From: CAYSBK01 sp964429265
GTDB lineage: Bacteria > Planctomycetota > Phycisphaerae > Sedimentisphaerales > Anaerobacaceae
Reading direction: 5' to 3'
DNA: 13,145 bases
Assembly: GCA_964429265.1 (NCBI GenBank)
Contig: CAYSBK010000056.1
Location: 1 to 13,145, forward strand
Of this stretch, positions 6,588 through 13,145 are shown in pieces. The notes below the pieces were generated by a model. That model ran no database searches. It worked only from the letters and a program-made list of their open reading frames with translations, and was not told the origin of the DNA. Position 1 is the first letter of the stretch. Every line of letters starts with the position of its first letter. The position numbers and the translations under genes are program-made.

Positions 6588-8054
6588 CTATTTTTTGAAA
6601 ACCTGCTCCTGGAGTTTGTGCAAGGCTTCGATTGCCGGTTTTGGTTTTAGTTGTGCGTCGAACAGACCGCTGTGTGCCAGTTCGCTGTTTTCAGTATCGA
6701 CGAAATGGGCATAGCTGACGGTATCGATGAAGGGCTTGCTGAGGGCGACCTTGTAGAATTGTTCGAGCCAGAGGCCCTGTCGCTGGGGGTCCCAGGGGCC
6801 GCGCCACAGTCCCGCCATTGCGGCCTGGTCGTGGTTTGCCGCGGGGACCTCGACCTCGGTTACATACAGTGGTTTGCCGACGGCACCAAAGTAATCGAGC
6901 ACGGCCGATATCTGCAGCATATCCCTTATGTGCATACCCCGGTCGTTTTTTCCGAAGCGCAGCGCCAGCCCGAAAGCGTCGAAGTTTATGCCGCTCTGGA
7001 CGACCATATCCATATATACCAGCGGAGGGATGGTGCTTGGTGTGTCGGCGTAGTATTCGCCCCAGGGGTTGGATAGTTCGACGATTCTGACGCCGCGGTT
7101 GCCGGCGGCCCTTGCGGCCATAGTAGCTGCGCGGGTCATCTCAAGGGTCTGTTCGAAGCTGAAGCCGAAGTGATTGAACGCGTTGAGGCCGGCGATGATG
7201 CGCCAGGTGTGGACGCTTCCGGCGTACCTTGCGACGGTGCGGCCGACGAAGCGGTATGCGGCCTCACGTATTTTTTCGTAGCTTGTGCGGGATGCAAGTA
7301 GCCACTGCGGCAGGCAGGGTTTGGTGAAACGCAACAGGGGGCCGACGCAGATGGCAACGCGTTTCTTGCTGAGTACCTGGATGGCGCTGTCGAGCAGGGA
7401 AAAATCGTATTTTCCCTTCTGAGGCTCGATTTGGGCCCAGGTAGCGGGGATGGTAACGAACGGGAAACAGTCCAGCACGGCGGCGAGGTAATTGCTGTCG
7501 GTCATGCGTTCGGGGTCGATGACGCAGCCGAGGCACCGCCGACCGAAGCCTCGATTTCGGCCCCGCATACGCAGCAACGACTCGGCCTGCCTCAGTGCGA
7601 GTTGCTCGGAGAAATCGAGAGCTTTTTCGAGGGATTCGTCGGCGAGCTTGGCGGCGGCGGGAGGGTCGGATATCTTCTGCAGCGCGCGAATGAAGAGGTC
7701 TCTGGCGGTGTTGAAAGCGTCGTCGAGGCCATCGAGGTGGTCGAAATATGACCAGTCCTCCCGTTTGTTGACGATTTGCATCAGCTTGCCGCGTGCTATT
7801 TCGAGGTTGAGGTTGTAGCGTGTGTTTTTCTCCGGCAGGCAGGTCGTAGGCAGAAGGACGCTGCCGAACCCTTCGACGGGCCACAGCAGGGCCAGGCCCG
7901 CCGTTTGCATATTCGGTTTCATACACGATACGACGCCGCCCTTGCTGAGAATTCTGGCGCGTCGTATTGCTATGCCGTCGGTGCCGAAGAGGTATGCACC
8001 GGACAGCGGGAAATCATTAACAGCTTTGCCGTTCTTAAAGACCCTGAATTCCAC
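6588..8054 (-). CDS. GH10-like (xylanase-fold) protein with altered active site
   Basis: 488 residues from a GTG at 8054, chosen because GGAGG lies 6 bases upstream; the longer frame would begin inside the leader hairpin. Residues 1-165 form an unrecognised N-terminal domain. Residues about 169-480 follow a glycoside hydrolase family 10 plan: T-W-A-Q-I-E-P-Q-K-G-K-Y-D-F (205-218), a barrel strand with W284-R-I-I-A-G, V-T-E400-V-E-V-P where GH10 has its nucleophile, and G-L-F-D-A-Q-L-K-P-K-P-A (463-474). The family's acid/base site reads W-D-x-x-N-E; here it is W-R-I-I-A-G, so both Asn and Glu are gone. No signal peptide is seen, so it looks cytoplasmic, unusual for a xylanase. It may be a polysaccharide-binding or processing protein rather than a standard hydrolase. 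First gene of operon B. Confidence 0.75.
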   Translation of the reverse strand: MEFRVFKNGKAVNDFPLSGAYLFGTDGIAIRRARILSKGGVVSCMKPNMQTAGLALLWPVEGFGSVLLPTTCLPEKNTRYNLNLEIARGKLMQIVNKREDWSYFDHLDGLDDAFNTARDLFIRALQKISDPPAAAKLADESLEKALDFSEQLALRQAESLLRMRGRNRGFGRRCLGCVIDPERMTDSNYLAAVLDCFPFVTIPATWAQIEPQKGKYDFSLLDSAIQVLSKKRVAICVGPLLRFTKPCLPQWLLASRTSYEKIREAAYRFVGRTVARYAGSVHTWRIIAGLNAFNHFGFSFEQTLEMTRAATMAARAAGNRGVRIVELSNPWGEYYADTPSTIPPLVYMDMVVQSGINFDAFGLALRFGKNDRGMHIRDMLQISAVLDYFGAVGKPLYVTEVEVPAANHDQAAMAGLWRGPWDPQRQGLWLEQFYKVALSKPFIDTVSYAHFVDTENSELAHSGLFDAQLKPKPAIEALHKLQEQVFKK

Positions 8055-8060
8055 TTGACA

Positions 8061-8089
8061 CCTCCGGCCACAGGCACGGAACCTGCCGG
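8061..8089 (-). promoter_or_regulatory. Leader hairpin overlapping the ribosome binding site of the GH10-like gene
   Basis: On the minus strand GCCGG (8089-8085) can pair with CCGGC (8068-8064), and the neighbouring AGG with CCT, leaving a short loop and a three-base bulge. The Shine-Dalgarno GGAGG (8065-8061) begins inside the closing stem, so folding would partly hide it. This is read from base pairing by eye only. Confidence 0.4.
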
Positions 8090-8099
8090 CAAAAAGTCC

Positions 8100-8124
8100 A
8101 AAAAAACCGGTCCCCACGGGGCCG
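8100..8124 (-). terminator. Terminator-like hairpin in the leader of operon B
   Basis: On the minus strand CGGCCCCGTGGGGACCG (8124-8108) folds into a stem of six G-C pairs with one C/A mismatch and a three-base loop. One G and then seven T (8106-8100) follow, the usual layout of an intrinsic terminator. It may end transcripts of operon A. It also lies downstream of the predicted operon B promoter, so it could act as an attenuator. Confidence 0.55.
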
Positions 8125-8143
8125 TAGCTTTCGATCTGGGGTC

Positions 8144-8171
8144 ATTATAGCAGTTGAGCGGGCGAATGCAA
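8144..8171 (-). promoter_or_regulatory. Sigma70-like promoter of operon B
   Basis: On the minus strand TTGCAT (8171-8166) and a perfect TATAAT (8149-8144) are 16 bases apart, with TGC before the -10 box (extended -10). The start would be near 8137, giving a leader of about 83 bases before the GTG of the GH10-like gene. The promoter sits in the 139-base gap after the DUF4340 gene. Confidence 0.6.
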
Positions 8172-8193
8172 TTTTCACCGCGGACGGCGATGT

Positions 8194-9372
8194 TCACTTT
8201 GCCGGCGGAGACTCCGTGACGGCCGTATCGCCCGAGTTGGAACCTGCGACGCCTGCTTCTGCCGGCGACGTGCCGGCCGAGTTTGCATCCGCAGCCGGCT
8301 CCGATTCCTCGCGACTTGCCTCCGCGGGCGCGGCTTGCGGCTCGGCCCCGGCGGCCTCACCCTCATCGGCGGTTTCCTGCTCAGGCTCCTCCTGCTTTTC
8401 CACAAGGTCCGCTAGTTTCTTTGTGAGCTTATCCGCCTTCCAGGAGGCGATTTCGTAGACCCAGCCGTGGTGCTTGTTGGTGAACTGGGAGGCCTTGTCG
8501 AGGTCGGCGGCGGTGTCGATTCTGCAGGTGACGTAGGTCTTGCCGTCGGCCTTGGCGAGCTTAAAGGTATAGACGGTGGAGTCCTTCAACTCGGCCGTGT
8601 AGCTGTAGTTGAAGGTGAGCTTGCCCGGCTCAAAAGAGCTTTCGCGCCTGACGTCGGTGAACGAGAAATACGATAGTGCCCCCAAAACACTCTTGGCTTC
8701 AACGTCCTTGAGCTTTTCGTCGGGGGCGAGCGGCTCGAGGGTTATCCTGTCGGAGTCGTTGGGGTCAACGCGGAGGGTGTAATTGGTATTGGGTCCGGCG
8801 ACGGTGACCCTGACGATGTCTTCGCGGTCGATGTTGACCAGTTCCTTGTCGATGTAGTCGATGGCGGAGTCACGGACGGAGGGTACTTTCTGGGCGGTGT
8901 AAACGTCGTTGCTTGTAACAAGCCTGACGTACCTGGCATTGGTCTGGGGCTGTTTTTTTCCGACGATGATGCCGGTGATAACCTTTTCGGCGGCATCGAG
9001 AAATTTTACCACGTCCGCGGCCTTTTCCTCGGTTACATTCAGCTCATCGAAGTTGGCGGGGTTACTGGTTATCAATTCGAGCGTGGTTACGTCCAAACAG
9101 GAGGTAATGAGCCTGTTGATTTTGCCGGTTGCCGCGGGGTAATTGTCCTTGTCGGGCACGACGAAGTGATCACCCTGTCGGACGAGTTTGAAGGCTTTGC
9201 CGGGTGGTCCTATCTGGATTGCGGCGATTTTTTCGACGTCGAGTCCCTGGATGAGCGGCCCGGCGGCGCGGGACCGGGAGGTCGCTGGTTTTTCGAATTG
9301 ATGCTGTACGACCAGCAATACCACGACTATGGCTGCCACTACCGCCAGTATAGCAAGTGCCCTGTTACTCAT
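8194..9372 (-). CDS. DUF4340 domain protein, ABC-cluster associated
   Basis: 392 residues. The ATG at 9372 follows GGGGTAGG at a good distance; an upstream in-frame start eight codons earlier lacks this. One N-terminal membrane segment (about 5-23) anchors it, with the rest probably outside the cytoplasm. The body (about 38-325) has the features of DUF4340: an opening L-D-V-E-K-I-A-A-I-Q-I, F-V-V-P-D-K-D-N-Y-P-A (69-79), and repeated beta-rich segments. The last 65 residues (327-392) are low-complexity Glu/Ala/Ser/Pro, likely disordered. It follows the GldG-like gene by 33 bases, an order seen in other ABC clusters carrying ABC-2 permease and GldG-type genes. Its biochemical role is not known; a partner of the ABC complex is inferred from position. 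Confidence 0.85.
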   Translation of the reverse strand: MSNRALAILAVVAAIVVVLLVVQHQFEKPATSRSRAAGPLIQGLDVEKIAAIQIGPPGKAFKLVRQGDHFVVPDKDNYPAATGKINRLITSCLDVTTLELITSNPANFDELNVTEEKAADVVKFLDAAEKVITGIIVGKKQPQTNARYVRLVTSNDVYTAQKVPSVRDSAIDYIDKELVNIDREDIVRVTVAGPNTNYTLRVDPNDSDRITLEPLAPDEKLKDVEAKSVLGALSYFSFTDVRRESSFEPGKLTFNYSYTAELKDSTVYTFKLAKADGKTYVTCRIDTAADLDKASQFTNKHHGWVYEIASWKADKLTKKLADLVEKQEEPEQETADEGEAAGAEPQAAPAEASREESEPAADANSAGTSPAEAGVAGSNSGDTAVTESPPAK

Positions 9373-9405
9373 TTGCCTACCCCAAACATTTAACAAAGCT
9401 GTCGG

Positions 9406-11397
9406 TCAGCCCGCGTCACTGGCGTGGCTGACGTAGCGGCGTCGGAGGATGCTTCGGCGGATTGCCAGCACAACCGCTATCGCCAGTATCACGCCCGGTG
9501 CCGACCACATATTGATGTTTTGAAGGGTTTTGCCGAGCTTTTCGATTTTTTCGTATCGTTTTCTCTGGACTTCGCGGAGCCTGGCCTGAGTCTGCCTGAT
9601 TCTCAGGCGAAGGTCTCGTTCCTTGTCGATGATGGATTTCTTGACCAGCTCCTCCTGGCCCTTTTTGGCCGACGAGACGACCTGCTGCAGCTCATCCTGG
9701 AGGCGCTTTATCTCTGCGTTCAGCTCAGCGACCTCCTGGGCGTATTTCTTCTCGGCTTCGCTTCTGATGGCGTCGACGACGGTGAAGGGCCTGGTGAAAT
9801 TACCCCTGGAACGAATGCCTATCAGCGAGCCGGAGCCGGACAGGTCCTCCAGGGCGTTGAAGACCAGGTCGCTGTTGTTGCCGACCGGCACGCTCATACC
9901 GAAGATTGTTTCCTGGTACGCCACTATGTCGCTGATGAAGTCCACGTCCGAAAACACCATAACCGCGCAATCATCCGTGGATTCGGCAAGGCCGGTCAGT
10001 TTGCGGGTGATGGTTTTCTTCTCGGGGGCGTTGGCGTCGGAGGCGGCCTTGTCGTTTTCCTTTTCCTCGGTTATCTCGATCCCGTCGGGGAAGTTCGATT
10101 TGAGTCGTCCCTTGATGAGGTAGCCCATAACGACCGGTTCGGTCCCGTCGGTGAAGTGCTTCATCATAGCTTCGGGGTTGATTCTTATCCACTCCCAGGG
10201 TCCCTCGACCGACCAGGTGTTGCCGCGGTTGGTCGTCTGCAACAGCGGTATGATTTGCCGGCCGGCGGCCTGGTTGGGATCGGCGGGCGTGCTTTCCACC
10301 AGGGCACCGGCGAAAAGCATGCGCACCTGGTTGAGGTTGGCGGTTACAACATTGTCCTGGTTGAAGCACGAAGGGGCTGTCAGTTCGAGGTAGCCTATGA
10401 GTTTCTGGAGCCTGTCGTTGCGTTCGATGCGGACGGGTATTGCCAGGGAGCGGTCGCCGGCGAAGCAATCTTCCAGCATTTCGACGCCCCACTTGCGGGT
10501 GAGCTTGTTGAGGTTGGACACAGGCTCCGACTGCATCCTTCCGAAGGGGTCCCTGGTGGTGTCGTCGCTGAAACAACGCGGGTCTTCGAAGATTATGGTC
10601 CTTCCTCCCCTGATCACGTACTGGTCGATCGCGAAGAGGGTCTTTTCGGGCAGGTCCTTCGGGTGGATCACCAGCAAAATATCGACATCCTTAATCTGCT
10701 CGGTGTCCTTGGGGACCTCGTTGACGTCGTACTGCTGGCGGAGGTGCTGGATAATCGTCCAGGGCGGCCGCGGCCGCTCGCCGCGCATTCTTCGAAGCTG
10801 GGCCATATAGCCGGAGGCATCCTCGCCCATAACGGGCAACGAGCTGAGAATGCCTATTCTTTTCTTCTGACGAGTTATGGCGGTGTCGATGAGATGGCTT
10901 ATGTCGTACTCGACGAAGTTCTGCCGCTGGGGGGAGAAAAAGGGAATCGTCTTGACCACGCCGAACTGCGTCTGCAGCACCAGTCCGAAGAAGAAGTTCT
11001 CCTCCTCGGTTATTGGAAATCGTCTCAGCCCGTATCGCAGGGCATCTTCTTCTTCGTCGGAGAAGGGTCTGGGGTCTATGAGCTCGAGCCGGACCATACC
11101 GCCGGAGGCGCGGACGTATTCGTCCAGCAGGGCTTTGACGAAGTGGTAATAGTTGGTGTAAAAGCGGATCTGGTCGGGCGCCTTTTGCGTTGCGGTTTTC
11201 GCGAAGTAGAGCTTCAAGGTCAGTGGCTGGTTGAGCTTTGCCAGCACGGCTTTTGTGGCGTCCGAAAGGGTGTAGAGGTGCTGTTCGGTGACGTCGAGCC
11301 GCAGCGATGCTCCGACCCTTTGGCAGAGGATGATTGTGCCGAACGTGATAATGGCCACGAGGATGACCGCTGTGATTGTTCTTAGTGTCCTGCTCAT
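9406..11397 (-). CDS. GldG-type ABC transporter auxiliary membrane protein
   Basis: 663 residues. Layout: N-terminal membrane helix (about 8-27), then the extracytoplasmic ABC_transp_aux/GldG region with L-D-V-T-E-Q-H-L-Y-T-L-S (34-45), the canonical opening of this family, E-L-I-D-P-R-P (105-111), K-R-I-G-I-L-S-S-L-P-V-M (179-190), V-D-I-L-L-V-I-H-P-K (238-247) and G-G-R-T-I-I-F-E-D-P (264-273). A long charged coiled coil (about 545-625) leads to a C-terminal membrane helix (about 632-648). The ATG overlaps the permease stop as TGATG, with AAGGAAGG 7 bases ahead, so translation is coupled. In Bacteroidetes GldG works with GldA and GldF and is needed for gliding; in other phyla the same module is of unknown purpose. 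Confidence 0.88.
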   Translation of the reverse strand: MSRTLRTITAVILVAIITFGTIILCQRVGASLRLDVTEQHLYTLSDATKAVLAKLNQPLTLKLYFAKTATQKAPDQIRFYTNYYHFVKALLDEYVRASGGMVRLELIDPRPFSDEEEDALRYGLRRFPITEEENFFFGLVLQTQFGVVKTIPFFSPQRQNFVEYDISHLIDTAITRQKKRIGILSSLPVMGEDASGYMAQLRRMRGERPRPPWTIIQHLRQQYDVNEVPKDTEQIKDVDILLVIHPKDLPEKTLFAIDQYVIRGGRTIIFEDPRCFSDDTTRDPFGRMQSEPVSNLNKLTRKWGVEMLEDCFAGDRSLAIPVRIERNDRLQKLIGYLELTAPSCFNQDNVVTANLNQVRMLFAGALVESTPADPNQAAGRQIIPLLQTTNRGNTWSVEGPWEWIRINPEAMMKHFTDGTEPVVMGYLIKGRLKSNFPDGIEITEEKENDKAASDANAPEKKTITRKLTGLAESTDDCAVMVFSDVDFISDIVAYQETIFGMSVPVGNNSDLVFNALEDLSGSGSLIGIRSRGNFTRPFTVVDAIRSEAEKKYAQEVAELNAEIKRLQDELQQVVSSAKKGQEELVKKSIIDKERDLRLRIRQTQARLREVQRKRYEKIEKLGKTLQNINMWSAPGVILAIAVVLAIRRSILRRRYVSHASDAG

Positions 11398-12128
11398 CAG
11401 CTTGCCTTCCTTTCGTTCAAGACGATGCCGCAGCCGAATATCCAGCCGAGGATAAGGATGACGAAATAGGACAGGTCTTTGAATTCTATGACGCCGCGTT
11501 GTAGAGCTTCAAAATGGTTTTCCATACTGAGGCTTTCGATGGCGTCGAGCACGCCGCTGGGCAGCACGACGGCGAGGTAATCAAGGGTTGTTGGTCTTCC
11601 GGCGTATACCAGCACGGCACAGGCGACGACCGAGAGGATAAAGCTTATGACCTGGCTTTTGGTCAGTGCCGAGAAGAAACAGCCTATGGCCAGGAAGCTT
11701 CCGGCCATAAGGAAGCTTCCCAGGTATCCGGTGAGCATCAGGCCTATGTCGGGGTCGCCGAGGTAACAGACGGTAAGCGGCATAGGAAACGTCAGGACAA
11801 GTGCTATGCCGATGAACAGCCAGGCGGCGACGAATTTTCCGAGCACGGCGGCGGGGGTGGTTATGGGCAGGGTCATCAACAGTTCGATGGAGCCGCTGCG
11901 TCGCTCTTCCGCCCAGAGCCGCATAGCCGTTGAGGGCACCATAAAAACGAACAACAGTGGAAGGTTAACGAAGAACGACTGCAGGTCCGCCTGCTCGAAC
12001 TGAAAGAAGCCTCGCTTGAAGGGCAGGTAGCCGGCGAAGAACAGGAATATCACTAGGAACACGTACGCGACCGGCGTGGCGAAGTAGCCTTTCAACTCCC
12101 GCTTACATACGCTCCAGAAACCGTTCAT
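11397..12128 (-). CDS. ABC-2 type permease (GldF-like)
   Basis: 243 residues with about six membrane segments (near 17-37, 51-66, 97-119, 129-152, 158-177, 217-237). The stretch M-R-L-W-A-E-E-R-R-S-G-S-I-E-L-L-M-T-L-P (69-88) is the coupling region typical of ABC-2/GldF permeases. It should form the transmembrane pore with the ATPase encoded upstream. Start: ATG with GGGAG 7 bases before. It lies 39 bases after the ATPase gene and overlaps the GldG-like start by one base. The cargo cannot be deduced from the sequence. One permease gene only, so it probably acts as a homodimer. Confidence 0.9.
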   Translation of the reverse strand: MNGFWSVCKRELKGYFATPVAYVFLVIFLFFAGYLPFKRGFFQFEQADLQSFFVNLPLLFVFMVPSTAMRLWAEERRSGSIELLMTLPITTPAAVLGKFVAAWLFIGIALVLTFPMPLTVCYLGDPDIGLMLTGYLGSFLMAGSFLAIGCFFSALTKSQVISFILSVVACAVLVYAGRPTTLDYLAVVLPSGVLDAIESLSMENHFEALQRGVIEFKDLSYFVILILGWIFGCGIVLNERKAS

Positions 12129-12167
12129 CTTGCAACTCCCAACATCGGCTATCCGCGGAGCGGCTTT

Positions 12168-12890
12168 CTAAGAAGCCGCCTTTCGGGTGGTTATCCTTCT
12201 GAAGATTTCATCGAGACTCGCCTGGTACTTTTGCTTTAGCTGCTGTGGGGTGGAATCAACGAGAATGGTGCCGGACTTGATGATGATGACGCGATTGCAG
12301 ACGGCCTCGACCTCTTCGAGGATGTGCGTCGAGACGATTATGCACTTGTCGGCGGCCATCCTGGAGATGAGTTGGCGGACGTCGTGTTTCTGGTTCGGGT
12401 CCAGCCCGTCGGTCGGCTCATCGAGGATCAGCACGGGCGGGTCGTGGATTAGCGCCTGGGCCAGGCCGACGCGGCGCTTGTAACCCTTCGAGAGTGTTTC
12501 GATGGTCTGGTGGTAAACCGATTCTATGGCACAGAGTGTGACGACCCGCGCGATGGCGTCCTTGCGTTGTCTGCCGTGGATTTGTCTGGCGTCGCAGATG
12601 AAGTTCAGAAAGGACCCGACGGTCATTTCGCCGTAGGCGGGGGCGTTCTCGGCGAGGTAGCCTATTTTCCGGCGGACCTGCAGCGGCTCGGCGATAATGT
12701 CGTGTCCGCAGACCTTGGCGGTGCCGCTGTCGGGGGCGAGGAAACACGCCAGCATTCTCATCGCCGTGGTTTTGCCGGCTCCGTTCGGGCCGAGAAAGCC
12801 GAGTACGTCCCCCTTCTTGGCTTCGAAGGATATGCCGGCGACCGCTACGATTGACCCGAATCTTCTGGCAAGCCCTTTTACTTCAATCAT
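12168..12890 (-). CDS. ABC transporter ATP-binding protein (GldA-like)
   Basis: 240 residues, a complete nucleotide-binding domain. Walker A G-P-N-G-A-G-K-T (34-41), the Y-L-A-E-N region at the Q-loop position (79-83, Glu in place of the usual Gln, as is common in the ABC-2 export group), signature L-S-K-G-Y-K-R-R (133-140), Walker B V-L-I-L-D-E-P-T (153-160) and the switch His189 in S-T-H are all present, so it should hydrolyse ATP. It powers the ABC-2 permease encoded next. Start: ATG with GGTGA a few bases ahead. It is the first gene of operon A, about 85 bases downstream of the predicted transcription start. Confidence 0.93.
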   Translation of the reverse strand: MIEVKGLARRFGSIVAVAGISFEAKKGDVLGFLGPNGAGKTTAMRMLACFLAPDSGTAKVCGHDIIAEPLQVRRKIGYLAENAPAYGEMTVGSFLNFICDARQIHGRQRKDAIARVVTLCAIESVYHQTIETLSKGYKRRVGLAQALIHDPPVLILDEPTDGLDPNQKHDVRQLISRMAADKCIIVSTHILEEVEAVCNRVIIIKSGTILVDSTPQQLKQKYQASLDEIFRRITTRKAAS

Positions 12891-12946
12891 CGTTTCACCG
12901 TTACCGAACAGGATTCTTTTCCTTCCACATTGGGTCCACCCTCTTT

Positions 12947-12968
12947 GCCGGCGTGCCGGTGCGCCGGC
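12947..12968 (-). promoter_or_regulatory. G+C-rich hairpin in the leader of operon A
   Basis: GCCGGCG and CGCCGGC form a perfect 7-base stem with an 8-base loop. It would lie within the first 10 to 30 bases of the operon A transcript. No T-run follows, so it is not an intrinsic terminator. It may stabilise the mRNA 5' end; no function is shown. Confidence 0.45.
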
Positions 12969-12982
12969 GACAAGAGCAGGAA

Positions 12983-13010
12983 ATTATGGCAAAATCTGCG
13001 GGTGTGTCAA
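12983..13010 (-). promoter_or_regulatory. Sigma70-like promoter of operon A
   Basis: On the minus strand a perfect TTGACA (13010-13005) and CATAAT (12988-12983) are 16 bases apart, with TGC before the -10 box. Transcription would start near 12976 and give a leader of about 86 bases before the ATPase gene. Confidence 0.6.
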
Positions 13011-13035
13011 TCCGGTTGGGGGGATTTTTTGGAAC

Positions 13036-13074
13036 GGCCGGGGAGCACCTTGTTCCCCTGCGGCGGCCAAGGTG
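13036..13074. repeat. Overlapping inverted repeats upstream of operon A
   Basis: CACCTTG (13046-13052) and CAAGGTG (13068-13074) are perfect inverted repeats 15 bases apart. A second pairing, GGGGA (13040-13044) with TCCCC (13054-13058), flanked by GGCCG and CGGCC, uses overlapping bases and so competes with the first. The spot lies upstream of the operon A promoter. The purpose is unknown; the rest of the window to 13145 shows no gene. Confidence 0.35.
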
Positions 13075-13145
13075 TAGGACAGCGCCCCCCCGGAAGCCAA
13101 GGGAGCGTATGACAGGGGGCCGCGCCGGAAAAACTGTGCTTATGT

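Noticed and set aside
7264..7926. 220-residue frame inside the GH10-like gene
   Set aside because: Out-of-frame shadow on the same strand, Arg/Pro-rich and without domain features.
8055..8117. Longer start for the GH10-like protein adding 21 residues
   Set aside because: The extra codons run through the leader hairpins, and GGAGG is correctly placed only for the GTG at 8054.
9424..11385. 653-residue open frame antisense to the GldG-like gene
   Set aside because: It mirrors almost the whole GldG-like gene in the opposite strand, its translation has no recognisable domain, and the sense gene has clear family motifs. G+C-rich third positions often leave such antisense frames open.
1..13145. 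Search for a mobile element, CRISPR array, toxin-antitoxin pair or defence system
   Set aside because: No transposase, integrase, direct-repeat array, nuclease or toxin motif was seen; the genes fit housekeeping, envelope and accessory roles.

Overview
The window looks like a chromosomal piece of a planctomycete, most likely of the Phycisphaerae / Sedimentisphaerales type. The clues are a secreted protein ending in the dockerin-like Asp-rich repeats with a D-F-A-V-L-A-x-N-W-L ending that are common in that group, an LPS Kdo transferase, a zinc-ribbon protein with paired C-P-x-C knuckles, a GldA/GldF/GldG/DUF4340 ABC cluster, and several conserved-looking proteins of the kind found in planctomycete genomes. 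This placement is inference from protein style, not from a marker gene. No tRNA, rRNA, CRISPR array, transposase or phage gene was seen.

Layout. At the left edge a minus-strand zinc-ribbon gene runs out of the window (1-246). About 500 bases without a convincing gene follow. Two plus-strand genes come next, each with its own sigma70-like promoter: a secreted two-lobed aspartic-protease-like protein with a dockerin-like tail (763-2430) and waaA, the Kdo transferase (2539-3858). Everything to the right is on the minus strand and reads right to left as two apparent operons. waaA and the last gene of the minus block overlap tail to tail by 26 bases.

Operon A (12890 to 8194) encodes an ABC ATPase, an ABC-2 permease, a GldG-type auxiliary protein and a DUF4340 protein. 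It is tightly packed (a TGATG stop/start overlap between permease and GldG-like gene) and preceded by a TTGACA / CATAAT promoter and a G+C-rich leader hairpin. The set resembles the membrane complex named after gliding genes in Bacteroidetes, but in this phylum its cargo is unknown.

Operon B (8054 to 3833) encodes a GH10-like protein that seems to have lost the acid/base glutamate, a membrane-anchored ComEA-like helix-hairpin-helix protein, a 166-residue protein of unknown function, a lipoprotein with possible LolA/LolB-like features, and a stand-alone homocysteine S-methyltransferase. The spacings are 1 base, a 17-base overlap, 37 bases and 25 bases. Its predicted promoter (TATAAT box) is followed, before the first start codon, by a terminator-like hairpin plus seven T and by a second hairpin that partly covers the ribosome binding site. 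That leader is a candidate attenuator.

The items most worth a second look are the double-DTG secreted protein, the altered GH10-like active site, and the operon B leader.
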